Source of the DNA: Lachnospiraceae bacterium
Lineage (GTDB): Bacteria > Bacillota > Clostridia > Lachnospirales > Lachnospiraceae
Assembly: GCA_017469275.1 (NCBI GenBank)
Contig: JAFUGT010000119.1
Coordinates: 1-37,861 of the forward strand
Direction of reading: 5' to 3'
Length of the DNA: 37,861 bases
Shown here one piece after another: positions 1 through 8,321 of this stretch. The notes beneath the pieces are model-generated. The model searched no databases. It was not told the DNA's origin and was given only the letters and a program-made list of their open reading frames with translations. Within the stretch, counting starts at the first letter, position 1; each line of letters opens with the position of its first letter. A program made the translations under genes and the position numbers.

Positions 1-463
1 GGGTCTTTTTCCCGTCGAACCGACCGACGAAGGAGCTTCGCTCCGAGGAGACCTTGAACCCATGGGGGCAAAATGCGCCGACCGAAACGGAATGTAGACT
101 GAACCCTAATGGGGTATGGCAGGCACCAGCCGGTGATGGGGCGCATGAAGTCCGGGGGACTTCAGTTCTGCGCCGACCGAGCGGCATCCCTCCTGCCGCG
201 AGATTGAACCCTAATGGGGTATAGCAGGCTCCAGCCGGTGATGGGGTGAGACGGTTTTTGAAAAAGACCCTGTGGGTCTTTTTCCCGTCGAACCGACCGA
301 CGAAGGAGCTTCGCTCCGAGGAGACCTTGAACCCTAATGATTATATCACGCTCCTGCCGGTGATGGGGCGCATGAAGTCCGGGGGACTTCAGTTCTGCGC
401 CGACCGAGCGGCATCCCTCATGCCGCGAGACTGAACCCTAATGGGGTATGGCAGGCACCAGCC
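1..463. repeat. GC-rich array of imperfect hairpin-rich direct repeats
   Basis: Two repeat types alternate. Type A is 61 nt and identical at 1-61 and 274-334. Type B is 108 nt at 129-236 and 356-463 with four mismatches (193/420, 204/431, 223/450, 230/457). Every unit contains the words GAACCCTAATG and/or CCGGTGATGGGG and at least one short perfect hairpin: GAAGTCC/GGACTTC, GCGGCA/TGCCGC, GGAG-cttcg-CTCC, GAAAAAGACCC/GGGTCTTTTTC. The word GCCGGTGATGGG also forms the 3' acceptor/T-stem end of the tRNA-Leu gene at 514-597. The stretch is visibly richer in G and C than the rest of the window. A short plus-strand ORF inside it is not credible as a gene. The window begins exactly inside a type A unit, which suggests a contig edge in repeated DNA. 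Function is unknown. Confidence 0.8.
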
Positions 464-466
464 TGC

Positions 467-510
467 TAGTAAGAAAAGACGGATGCTTGTACATCCGTCT
501 TTTCTTACTA
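467..510 (-). terminator. Strong intrinsic terminator after tRNA-Leu
   Basis: A perfect 19-bp inverted repeat (467-485 with 492-510) encloses a 6-nt loop. Its GC core is GACGGATG/CATCCGTC, followed on the minus strand by TTTTCTT. It starts four bases after the tRNA discriminator base and should end the tRNA transcript. Because the stem carries both A and T runs it could also work in the other direction. Confidence 0.85.
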
Positions 511-513
511 CCA

Positions 514-597
514 TGCCGGTGATGGGACTTGAACCCATACGATGTTGCCATCAACAGATTTTGAGTCTGCCTCGTCTGCCAATTCCGACACACCGGC
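514..597 (-). tRNA. tRNA-Leu (anticodon CAA)
   Basis: Read on the minus strand, the gene has a 7-bp acceptor stem (GCCGGTG at the 5' end, CACCGGC at the 3' end), discriminator A, and an anticodon loop CTCAAAA giving anticodon CAA, which reads the UUG leucine codon. It has the long variable arm of a class II tRNA (TGATGGCAACATCG) and a T-arm with GGTTCAAGTCC. The total is 84 nt. CCA is not encoded: the next bases are TGG, so the end must be added after transcription. It stands alone, with a consensus promoter upstream and a terminator directly downstream. Confidence 0.95.
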
Positions 598-636
598 TTA
601 TTAAATTATAAACACTGGAAATTTCCAACACGCGTT

Positions 637-665
637 ATTATATTATGTAAGCAATATTTTGTCAA
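637..665 (-). promoter_or_regulatory. Perfect sigma-A promoter of the tRNA-Leu gene
   Basis: On the minus strand TTGACA (660-665) is followed by a 17-nt spacer and TATAAT (637-642), a perfect match to the vegetative consensus. The predicted transcription start near 630 leaves about 33 nt before the mature tRNA. That leader contains the 12-bp palindrome TGGAAATTTCCA (616-627). Confidence 0.9.
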
Positions 666-676
666 GAACAAATAAA

Positions 677-720
677 CTCGAATATTTTAAAAACGCCGGT
701 GCATTCTTACTAACACCGGC
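677..720 (-). terminator. Terminator after the sortase gene
   Basis: GCCGGTG (695-701) and CACCGGC (714-720) form a 7-bp stem with a 12-nt loop. On the minus strand the stem is followed by GTTTTTAAAATATT. It lies about 90 nt past the sortase stop and just before the tRNA promoter. Confidence 0.65.
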
Positions 721-810
721 AAGTACTTATAGTTATAAAGTATTGATAATTTCACTACATGAACAATTTCATATCAAAAGAATATATTCATACAGTTATC
801 TAATATTACT

Positions 811-1650
811 TCAATCCATCGTATCATCAATCTTTTTAGCTATAACCGCAAATCTGCCATCATCCACATGATAAGCACAAGTCGACAACGTTACAAGTTT
901 ATCACCAAACTTCACATCAACGCCTGTATCTATAATTGACATACTCTTTATATTATCTATATAATTCATGAACTCTTCATTACTTCCTGCATTTACAAAT
1001 TGATAGTATTTAAAATCCTTGGATGCATCAGGAAGAATCTGAGCATAAAACATTGCAACGACTTCATATTCTCCGTCACCGTAAATGGTATCAAATGTAA
1101 ATGTCTTATGACTGTTATAAAAATCTTCGTTTTCATATTTCAATATATCGTGAAACATTTTACCTGAATTCATGTTGTGACCGTAAATGATCGTATTGTC
1201 AGTCGGAAGTTTGAGATCACAATTACGGTCTATAAACGGAAGTCCTGAAGCAGAGTATTTTTCATCAAAATCCAGATGTATATAATGTTCACCACGTTCA
1301 TTATCATTCGGTGTATACATAACCGGATAATCAACATTCGTATCATCGATTTTTATCCATCCTACAAAATCATGATTCGCCCGGTAAAGCTCTTCAAATT
1401 TTTTCTGAACTTTCACTCCGTCAATCTCCACCATTTCAGGCTCCGGTTTGCCGGATGTATTATCGTCATCTACACCGGAAGCATTTTCAGTTGAGCCTTC
1501 AACTTTCGAATCCGTAATCATCCCTCTTAAATCTTCAATATTACTCTCACTTTTGTGACTTGTATAATAATAATAGATCAGGTACCCACCGCAGCCTAAA
1601 GCCACCAGTAAACATATTACCATTAGAATATTGATAACACTCTTCTTCAT
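811..1650 (-). CDS. srtB: Class B sortase (membrane-anchored transpeptidase)
   Basis: Sortases cut a C-terminal sorting signal of secreted proteins and join the product to the cell wall. The protein (279 aa from the chosen start) has an N-terminal membrane helix (about residues 5-29), a variable acidic linker, then the sortase fold. All three active-site residues are visible: His in IYGHNM (~158), Cys in TLSTC (~258) and Arg in DDGRFAV (~266). The class B assignment rests on the TLSTC motif with a close downstream Arg and on the long N-terminal helical region. The frame is open back to a TTG at 1668. I chose ATG 1650 (MKKSV...) because GGAG lies 12 nt before it, whereas ATG 1662 directly abuts that GGAG and the TTG has no RBS. 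No sorting-signal substrate is encoded in the window, so the target is unknown. The gene is flanked by terminators and appears to be monocistronic. Confidence 0.9.
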   Translation of the reverse strand: MKKSVINILMVICLLVALGCGGYLIYYYYTSHKSESNIEDLRGMITDSKVEGSTENASGVDDDNTSGKPEPEMVEIDGVKVQKKFEELYRANHDFVGWIKIDDTNVDYPVMYTPNDNERGEHYIHLDFDEKYSASGLPFIDRNCDLKLPTDNTIIYGHNMNSGKMFHDILKYENEDFYNSHKTFTFDTIYGDGEYEVVAMFYAQILPDASKDFKYYQFVNAGSNEEFMNYIDNIKSMSIIDTGVDVKFGDKLVTLSTCAYHVDDGRFAVIAKKIDDTMD

Positions 1651-1739
1651 ATTGTCAGTCATCTCCAATATATATTTTTATTGATTAATCTATAACAGCC
1701 GGTAATACAGTAGTTGATAAAGCTAATTTCTCATCATAT

Positions 1740-1771
1740 AAAAACCTAGAGACGGTATATACCGGCTCTGG
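1740..1771 (-). terminator. Terminator between Nudix gene and sortase gene
   Basis: An interrupted stem built on the palindrome CGGTATATACCG is extended by AGAG/CTCT and CC/GG (1745-1771) and followed on the minus strand by TTTTTATAT. It separates the Nudix transcript from the sortase gene. Confidence 0.65.
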
Positions 1772-1809
1772 TCATTATAAACTTTAATTACTTTTTTCTG
1801 ACGGGATTA

Positions 1810-2262
1810 TCAGAAGTATTTCTTAGAGCCCCACAGATTACTCTGCTTGAGGTCCTGATATTCACCATACGCCTGCTCTAAGATCTGTTTCTCATTAGGG
1901 AATTTCAATAAATGATATGCCTCATGATACTTGTAGTATCCTGAGTCCATAAAATATTCTTCTCTTTGGGGTTTACTGTAATAACTGTCAGCCATCATCA
2001 GATACCAATGAACATCCTTGTTAACGACATCATATGCCGTATTAAATGTGTAATTACTCTTGTCCACATATTTGATTATCTGAGCACTGACACCGGTCTC
2101 TTCCTTTACCTCCCTAAGTGCCGTCTCCTTGTACTCCTCGCCTTCTTCCACCGTTCCCTTCGGCAGAACCCAGCCTTCATACTTATTCCTGTAATTCTTA
2201 TATAGCAACAACACTTTTCCACGAAAGATTACCACACCACCACAGCTTACTGCTTCTATCAT
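1810..2262 (-). CDS. Nudix hydrolase
   Basis: A 150-residue protein of the MutT/Nudix family, which hydrolyses nucleoside diphosphates linked to another group (X). The Nudix box is complete at residues 36-58: G36, E42, then R50-E51 and E54-E55 with G57, matching GX5EX7REUXEEXGU, so the Mg2+-binding glutamates are present. The preceding WVLPKG is typical of the Ap4A-hydrolase-like/MutT group, but the substrate cannot be read from the sequence. The ATG at 2262 has GGAGG 8 nt upstream. The gene has its own promoter at 2361-2389, a leader of about 90 nt, and a terminator behind it, so it is a single-gene unit. Confidence 0.9.
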   Translation of the reverse strand: MIEAVSCGGVVIFRGKVLLLYKNYRNKYEGWVLPKGTVEEGEEYKETALREVKEETGVSAQIIKYVDKSNYTFNTAYDVVNKDVHWYLMMADSYYSKPQREEYFMDSGYYKYHEAYHLLKFPNEKQILEQAYGEYQDLKQSNLWGSKKYF

Positions 2263-2360
2263 TATCTTTCCTCCAATATTATTATAAAGCTGTTTCCTGT
2301 AAAGATCTTAAATGATTGATCTCTACGCAACATATGGGTGTGTTGCATTAATTACCATAA

Positions 2361-2389
2361 ATTATAACAATATATATCACAAAAGACAA
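2361..2389 (-). promoter_or_regulatory. Promoter of the Nudix gene
   Basis: On the minus strand TTGTCT (2384-2389), a 17-nt spacer and TATAAT (2361-2366). The resulting leader to the start codon at 2262 includes an inverted repeat GCAACA/TGTTGC (2327-2332 with 2341-2346) that lacks a T-run and so is not a terminator. No strong terminator is visible between the upstream PBP gene and this promoter; only a 5-bp AT-rich hairpin near 2452-2465 precedes TTTTATATTT. Confidence 0.7.
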
Positions 2390-2482
2390 GGTAAAGTTTA
2401 CTAAATTATCAGATTTTTGTTAAATCAATCAAAAAATAGTCAAATATAAAATAGATTTCTATTATACAAATATAGACAATTG

Positions 2483-3979
2483 TTAATTATCCTCGGAAAC
2501 TTTATAATATTCATCCATCAACGTTCTTGCAATGGCCGTAGCCTTTACTCCATTGACATCCGATTCCTCCACAACTATACTCACTGCCACCTGTGGATTA
2601 TCTGTGTCTGCAAACCCGATGAACCATGAAAAATCGTGTGCTCCGTCAGCATATTCAGCGGTTCCCGTCTTGCCACAAGCCTTATAATCAGCTCCGGCGA
2701 AATAATCGGCTGCCGTTCCCTCAGTTACAACTTTTCTCATATACTCAGTTAATGTATCCACCTCATCTGATGTCATTAATGTGTCATAGGATGATGGTGA
2801 AAATTTCTTAATACGGGTTCCCTTATAATTTTCAATACTGTCTATCATATAAGGTTTCATCATTAATCCACCGTTGGCAATAGTCGATATTATCATTGCA
2901 TTATGAAGCGGTGTTACTAAAGTGTCACCCTGACCAAATGCAGTCTGTGGAACATAACCTGAATTGGAATCCTTATCTAAATAAAATCTGCTTGTTGCAC
3001 TGGCACCGTTATATGGAAGATTTTTGTTATATAAAAGACTTTCTAAAGTCTCCTTCCATTTACCTACATCAAGTTGTGTTCCTATATCTGCAAAAGCCTG
3101 ATTGCAGGAATAGGCAAGAGCCTGTGACAAATCCTCTTCCCCATGTGTTTTCCTGCCATAGCAATGCACCGACACACTGTTAAATATAGCTTCCTGATTA
3201 CTGCAATTATAACTGTACTTTTCATATTTTCTTGGATATTGTCGCATATATGATAATGCAGTCAGCACCTTAAAGGTTGATCCCGGAGGATATAAGCCCT
3301 GTGTGGCACGATTGAGCAATACCGAACTGGTAGAATCCTCACTATTGGCCTCTTTCCATACTTCATCTATATCATTGGGATCAAAATCCGGTTTGGATAC
3401 CATGGCAAGTATTTTCCCGGTATCAGGTTCCATTACAACAACAGCGCCATTGGCATCGCCAAGAGCATCATAAGCCTTCTTCTGAAGATCAAAATTAATT
3501 GTTGATACAATTGTATCTCCCTGATCACTTTCCTCTCTTAATGTATGAAAAAATTTCTCAAAAAAGTTAGCGTGACTTTCAAGCAGATAATAATTCCCCA
3601 CAAGCTCAATACCTGCCTTGGTGTATTTTGAAAAACCTACCGCATGAGCAAACATATCACCATAAGGATAATATCTGTCATCACCATTATTGGTAGCGAT
3701 AGTTTTACCGTCCTTAGTAACAATATCTCCTCTTTCCACATTAGCAGCAAAGCTGTCCAATCTGCTGTTGGCTGCATTAGCTATCACTTCGTCTTTATCA
3801 ACTATCATAAAATGAAGTATATATGCTATAAGTCCGATAATGAGAAATCCAAAAAGATAAGCTATACCTATAATCGGTCCGTTCAAACGGTCATTTAACT
3901 TATCTATCTTTTCTTCTCTTGCCTGAAACTCTTCCATTGTCATATTCTGTTCGTTCAAGTTTTCTTCTCTCTTCTTCAA
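2483..3979 (-). CDS. Class B penicillin-binding protein (PbpA/FtsI-like transpeptidase)
   Basis: Cross-links peptidoglycan stem peptides on the outer face of the membrane, normally together with a SEDS glycosyltransferase such as the one encoded just upstream. Residues 36-60 form the membrane anchor. All three penicillin-binding motifs are present: STFK with S234 as acyl-enzyme serine, SCN at 291-293, KTGT at 437-440. The length (498 aa) fits the PbpA/FtsI group; there are no PASTA repeats. The start is uncertain. The frame is open to a TTG at 3979 that has AAGAGG 9 nt upstream, but it lies inside the upstream gene. In-frame ATGs at 3943 and 3937 have no recognisable RBS and would give a 24-residue cytoplasmic tail. 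In every case the gene overlaps the SEDS gene by 38-80 nt, so translation is probably coupled. Confidence 0.93.
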   Translation of the reverse strand: MKKREENLNEQNMTMEEFQAREEKIDKLNDRLNGPIIGIAYLFGFLIIGLIAYILHFMIVDKDEVIANAANSRLDSFAANVERGDIVTKDGKTIATNNGDDRYYPYGDMFAHAVGFSKYTKAGIELVGNYYLLESHANFFEKFFHTLREESDQGDTIVSTINFDLQKKAYDALGDANGAVVVMEPDTGKILAMVSKPDFDPNDIDEVWKEANSEDSTSSVLLNRATQGLYPPGSTFKVLTALSYMRQYPRKYEKYSYNCSNQEAIFNSVSVHCYGRKTHGEEDLSQALAYSCNQAFADIGTQLDVGKWKETLESLLYNKNLPYNGASATSRFYLDKDSNSGYVPQTAFGQGDTLVTPLHNAMIISTIANGGLMMKPYMIDSIENYKGTRIKKFSPSSYDTLMTSDEVDTLTEYMRKVVTEGTAADYFAGADYKACGKTGTAEYADGAHDFSWFIGFADTDNPQVAVSIVVEESDVNGVKATAIARTLMDEYYKVSEDN

Positions 3980-5309
3980 CTTTTTTCGCCTCTTTATTCT
4001 CTATTGTACTAATACCCTGCATTATTGAAAACATTACCAGTGAACTAAGCACCGAACTACCACCGTAACTAACAAGGGGAACCGTTACCCCCGTTGACGG
4101 GATAAATTTTGTAACGCCGCCTATTGACAAAAATGTCTGGAAAATATAACAAATAGCAAAACCAACTGCCATGGTTTTATAAAATCTGCTCTTTGCATGC
4201 ATTGCAATTGAAATAAAACAAATAAAACAACTAAAGCAAACAAGTATTAAAAATATAGCGAATATCACTCCAAACTCCTCAGCAATAGCCGAAAATATAA
4301 AATCACTTTCGCTAACCGGTATTACATCCGGAGAACCTTTTGTAAGACCGCTTCCAAAGTATCCGCCACTTCCTATGGCAAATAAGGACTGTGTAATCTG
4401 ATAACCTGAACCGCTTATATCTGACCACGGGTCCTTCCATGCATTTATTCTTACAAAAACATGATTGAACAACCTGTCCTTAAAAAGAAGAAATGCCAAC
4501 CCTGCCATCATCAGGCCGCCCAATACAAACAAAAGGAAATACCTGAATTTGCCGGTTCCTATATAAACCATGAATATAAATATAACAAAGAAAATGAGTG
4601 CGCCACCCAAATCTTTTTCAAGCACAAGAATCCCCATGTGAACAGCCGCTAACAAAGATGTTATCATTACCTGTTTAAAATCACGCTTTTTTGACAGCAT
4701 GCTGGCGATAAAGAAAACAAATAAAATCTTAACAAATTCCGACGGCTGCACGCTTATACCTGCGACAGATATCCAATTGACAGAACCATATTGCTCAACA
4801 CCTATAACAAACACGGAAGACAATGCCAGTATTCCGATAATACCATAGAATATACCATATTTTCTAAGATTCTTATGCCTGTCCATTATAAGAGGTATGA
4901 CTGACACCAGCGCAAGCGATGCCGTTGCAATAATAAACTGTTTTCTTGCCAAAGCAAAATTAAGTCTTGTCAGCATAATATAACCGATAAGTAATAGAAA
5001 ACACATATTATTATTAATCATCCTGGATGAATACGGATAGAAAAAATGATACAGATACATATATAACGTGGCTATTAAAATCTGAAGCCCGTAAAACGTA
5101 ATAATTGTTTTCATGTCATCCGGACTTTGAATTGAAAAAGTGAGATATGACAGAAAATGTATAACAAATACATAAATAATCTGTCTGTTAAGACACATAT
5201 TCTTCTCCCACGGATCTTCTTTTCTGATAACCGTAAAACTTGAAAAGCCGTATAAAATCATCATAAGAAGAATTATATATTTTGATAAGTTAATAATTAT
5301 ATTAGCCAT
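3900..5309 (-). CDS. SEDS-family peptidoglycan polymerase (FtsW/RodA/SpoVE type)
   Basis: A polytopic membrane protein of 469 aa that polymerises lipid II into glycan strands. Family hallmarks are SVQPSEFVKI, KDLGGALIFF, the GSGYQ...AIGSGG region, the VSESDFIFSAIAEEFG segment that contains the conserved catalytic Asp of SEDS proteins, and PLVSYGGSS near the C-terminus. About ten hydrophobic segments are visible. The C-terminal tail is very basic and charged and overlaps the start of the PBP gene. ATG 5309 has GGAG 9 nt upstream. The SEDS-plus-PBP pair forms a cognate synthase. Whether it serves elongation (RodA) or division (FtsW) cannot be decided here; the zapA gene in the same operon is suggestive of division but not proof. 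Confidence 0.93.
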   Translation of the reverse strand: MANIIINLSKYIILLMMILYGFSSFTVIRKEDPWEKNMCLNRQIIYVFVIHFLSYLTFSIQSPDDMKTIITFYGLQILIATLYMYLYHFFYPYSSRMINNNMCFLLLIGYIMLTRLNFALARKQFIIATASLALVSVIPLIMDRHKNLRKYGIFYGIIGILALSSVFVIGVEQYGSVNWISVAGISVQPSEFVKILFVFFIASMLSKKRDFKQVMITSLLAAVHMGILVLEKDLGGALIFFVIFIFMVYIGTGKFRYFLLFVLGGLMMAGLAFLLFKDRLFNHVFVRINAWKDPWSDISGSGYQITQSLFAIGSGGYFGSGLTKGSPDVIPVSESDFIFSAIAEEFGVIFAIFLILVCFSCFICFISIAMHAKSRFYKTMAVGFAICYIFQTFLSIGGVTKFIPSTGVTVPLVSYGGSSVLSSLVMFSIMQGISTIENKEAKKVEEERRKLERTEYDNGRVSGKRRKDR

Positions 5310-5339
5310 GAGCGTTTCTCCAATAGTATATTCGAAGTA

Positions 5340-7859
5340 CTAATCTACACCGCGTGAAAAATGTCCACGGGTATATTCTTTATGAAATCCTTTATCATTA
5401 AAATACGAATCAAGAACAGATGTAACTTCATTTTCCGACTCTGAAACAAAACAAAAGCGCAAAATACCATTATATTTTGCAATATCATCTTTATCATAAA
5501 GCACAGTCGGTATACCGTTATATACAATATTATAACAATATTTGCAGATAGTATTAATGTAAAATTTCTGATTCCGTCTGTCCTTCATCACATAGGAAGT
5601 ATTGGCTCCTTTATTACAACCTGTAGTATTTTCTCTAAAGCATGATGCCATAACCATCAACGGCTGAAAACCATAAACAATCAATTCACTATTACTATCC
5701 GAATACGAAAGCTCATAAAGTTGTTTTTTGTTAAGCTCTACCGGAATGGTTATATCAGCATTCAAAAATTGACTACGGATAAAATGTGCCGCCTGATCAT
5801 TCATGGCATACAAACTGTAATCCGCTATCACATTACCTTCATATCCAATGCTCTTCATATAAGATAATTCATCGATATTTCTGATGATAACGCCCTTGCA
5901 TTTGTTAAGCGGAAGCTCATCAAGTTCTTTTAATGAGTTTTTTCTTAATATCATCGGTAAAGCATAAATGTATTCCGGATAATTGTCCATGAGCGTTATT
6001 ATATCCTCTTTTTCAAAATACTGCAAATCAATCGATATTTTTACTCTATCTCCATACGCCTTTACTGCCTCAAGTTGTTCTTTTTTAGATACCAATACCA
6101 AAATCGGTGATTGACTGTTATTATTAATTCTTTCTTCTGAATTTGATTGAATTAATTTACTGCTTTCATCTTGCGAAACCTTATTATTACTGTTAATCTC
6201 AGGTAAGTTATTGTAATTATTATCACAATTAATTTTATAACAGCTTTCAGTCCGATTGTAGCTATCGCATATAACATCCTTTAATTTTGATAATGCCTTT
6301 CTTCTTATATCTTTAAGCGCTTTAACAGGTATAAAAATATCTTCATCCATATCTATTTTCAGATCAGAAAATTCAAAACATGAATTTCCCGTCTGTCTGA
6401 TTTTCGACAAAATAACCTCTTTTGTGACAGGCTTTGAGGTAGCTTTTTCCACAACCTCGCCACACACAATAACATCATAATTTCTATTATCTGAAATCAA
6501 AGATACTTTAAAAAGCATTTCTGCGCCTGATTTTAATAAGAGTTCACCGGAAACTATTAGTTTTCTGTCTTCCAAATAATACTTGGATAGTTCTGCATCA
6601 AGCGGTGCGTTAAATTTTCTAAAAACGCTCATTCCTTTTTTGAGTTTTTTGGATTTGGAAACATTAAGAATTACCTCACTCCCGTTCTTATCATCGATAT
6701 TAGAAGTCATGGTTATTTCTTCATTACCTGCTTTGACAACAAGAATATCACCTTTATTAAGATTTTTACTCAACCGAACCATTATACTCTTATCATTTAC
6801 TCTTGAAATCTTTCCTATATCAACACCCATATGCCCCGGTTCATTAAAGGACATCATATCTTTACCGTTTTTCTGATAATAATAGCCTGAAGTAAATCCA
6901 CCACGATTAAATATCTCCGTCATTTCATCCTTATATACTAAGGCTTTTTTAACGTAAGTTTCCTGATTATAATCACTGCTAAAGTAATAATCTACTAATC
7001 TTCTGTAACTTCTCACACAGGCAGCAACATATTCAGGTTTTTTCATCCTTCCCTCAATTTTAAATGAATCAACCCCCGCCTCAATCAAATCCGGAAGCTG
7101 AAGTACTCCGCAAAGATCCTTCTGACTCAACAGATATTGACCATCCGTTGTAATATTATTGCCATTTATATCATACAAAGAATAAGGCAGTCTGCAGCTG
7201 CCGGCACATCGGCCTCTATTGCCGCTTCTCCCACCAATAAATGAGCTCATAAGACATTGACCGGAATAACAGATACAAAGTGCGCCTTGAACAAAGACCT
7301 CTATCTCCGGTATAACCATACCGGAAGGTGTCTTTCCCGATTGTTCATCCTTTGATATAGAATCGGTACAGCCTTCTATTTTCATATGATCATTGGTCTT
7401 TTTAAGTTTTCTTATTTCATCCAATGACAATTCTCTTGCGGGTACAATTCTTGTAACTCCATAATCTTTAAGCAATTCATAGGCATAAGGCGTGGTTATT
7501 GTCATCTGGGTGGATGCATGAATACTAAGGTCCGGAAAATGATAATGTATATACTCCATAACACCAAAATCCTGAACAATCACAGCATCCAAGCCGGCCC
7601 TGTAATAAGGAATGAGATAATCATATAATTCACTTATTTCCTCATTACGAAATAAGGTGTTAACGGTCATATACACCTTAACACCATACAAATGAGCATA
7701 TCTTATAGCCTCAATTAATTCTTTTTCATCAAAATTATCTGCAAAGGCTCTTGCACCAAACTTTGAGCCTCCGAGATAACATGCATCAGCACCGGCATTA
7801 ACCGCAGCATGTAATGCTTCAGCTGAACCCACCGGTGCCAATATCTCAGGTTTTATCAT
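5340..7859 (-). CDS. U32 family protein (RlhA/YdcP-like, DUF3656 type)
   Basis: The N-terminal half is a U32 'peptidase' domain, with the signature EVFVQGALCICYSGQC at about residues 187-202, followed by the cysteines of RCAGSC. In characterised members such as E. coli RlhA these cysteines serve an Fe-S-dependent 23S rRNA cytidine hydroxylation rather than proteolysis; assigning that reaction here is inference. The protein (839 aa) is longer than E. coli RlhA (about 650). It has an extra polar loop just before the signature (about residues 157-184) and an Asn/Ser-rich low-complexity linker before the C-terminal domain. I chose ATG 7859 (MIKPEILAPVGS) over ATG 7871 because GGAG stands 6 nt before 7859, while 7871 lies on top of that site. 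It is 30 nt upstream of the SEDS gene, within the ruvA-to-PBP operon. Confidence 0.9.
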   Translation of the reverse strand: MIKPEILAPVGSAEALHAAVNAGADACYLGGSKFGARAFADNFDEKELIEAIRYAHLYGVKVYMTVNTLFRNEEISELYDYLIPYYRAGLDAVIVQDFGVMEYIHYHFPDLSIHASTQMTITTPYAYELLKDYGVTRIVPARELSLDEIRKLKKTNDHMKIEGCTDSISKDEQSGKTPSGMVIPEIEVFVQGALCICYSGQCLMSSFIGGRSGNRGRCAGSCRLPYSLYDINGNNITTDGQYLLSQKDLCGVLQLPDLIEAGVDSFKIEGRMKKPEYVAACVRSYRRLVDYYFSSDYNQETYVKKALVYKDEMTEIFNRGGFTSGYYYQKNGKDMMSFNEPGHMGVDIGKISRVNDKSIMVRLSKNLNKGDILVVKAGNEEITMTSNIDDKNGSEVILNVSKSKKLKKGMSVFRKFNAPLDAELSKYYLEDRKLIVSGELLLKSGAEMLFKVSLISDNRNYDVIVCGEVVEKATSKPVTKEVILSKIRQTGNSCFEFSDLKIDMDEDIFIPVKALKDIRRKALSKLKDVICDSYNRTESCYKINCDNNYNNLPEINSNNKVSQDESSKLIQSNSEERINNNSQSPILVLVSKKEQLEAVKAYGDRVKISIDLQYFEKEDIITLMDNYPEYIYALPMILRKNSLKELDELPLNKCKGVIIRNIDELSYMKSIGYEGNVIADYSLYAMNDQAAHFIRSQFLNADITIPVELNKKQLYELSYSDSNSELIVYGFQPLMVMASCFRENTTGCNKGANTSYVMKDRRNQKFYINTICKYCYNIVYNGIPTVLYDKDDIAKYNGILRFCFVSESENEVTSVLDSYFNDKGFHKEYTRGHFSRGVD

Positions 7860-7904
7860 ATTATTCTCCATCCTGTCTTATCAATTATATGATTCCTGTG
7901 ATAA

Positions 7905-8309
7905 TTATACATCTCTTGTCTTTTCAGCTTCTAACTGAATAATCTTTCTTTGCAGAGCATTGACCTGTTCTTTATATTCCTCTACAAGGCGCATAGACGA
8001 TTCATATTTTATCTGAGTCTCAATGACCTCATGACGAAGATCATATATTTGCTTCTCCTTCTCGTCATCGGCAGCAGCCAACTGACCTGTCTGATTCTTT
8101 GCCTTAAAATAATCATCTGCAATATTGATTGCCAATAATATATTCTGATATTCCGGACTCATTCTTCGAAATCCGTCACTTGCTTTACACTCAGCAATCT
8201 TCGAATTCATATAATTGGCAACTTCCTGAAGATATTCTGTATCTTCATAACCACTTAGATTATATATCCTTCCGTTAATAACAACCGCTATATCATTCTT
8301 GCCGTCCAT
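7905..8309 (-). CDS. zapA: Cell division protein ZapA
   Basis: A 134-aa ZapA homologue, a cytoplasmic protein that bundles FtsZ filaments at midcell. The N-terminal globular part starts with DIAVVINGRIYNLSG and continues into ...LLAINIADDYFKAK, the typical ZapA pattern. Residues from about 75 onward form the long charged coiled coil used for dimer/tetramer assembly. AGGAGG 8 nt before ATG 8309 overlaps the ruvB stop codon, so expression is tied to ruvB. The C-terminal coiled coil is longer than that of E. coli ZapA, as is common in Firmicutes. Confidence 0.9.
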   Translation of the reverse strand: MDGKNDIAVVINGRIYNLSGYEDTEYLQEVANYMNSKIAECKASDGFRRMSPEYQNILLAINIADDYFKAKNQTGQLAAADDEKEKQIYDLRHEVIETQIKYESSMRLVEEYKEQVNALQRKIIQLEAEKTRDV

Positions 8310-8321
8310 TCTCTACTCCTC

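Noticed and set aside
246-434. 62-codon plus-strand frame inside the left repeat array
   Set aside because: It runs across hairpin repeats of both types, has no RBS, and its content only reflects the repeat sequence.
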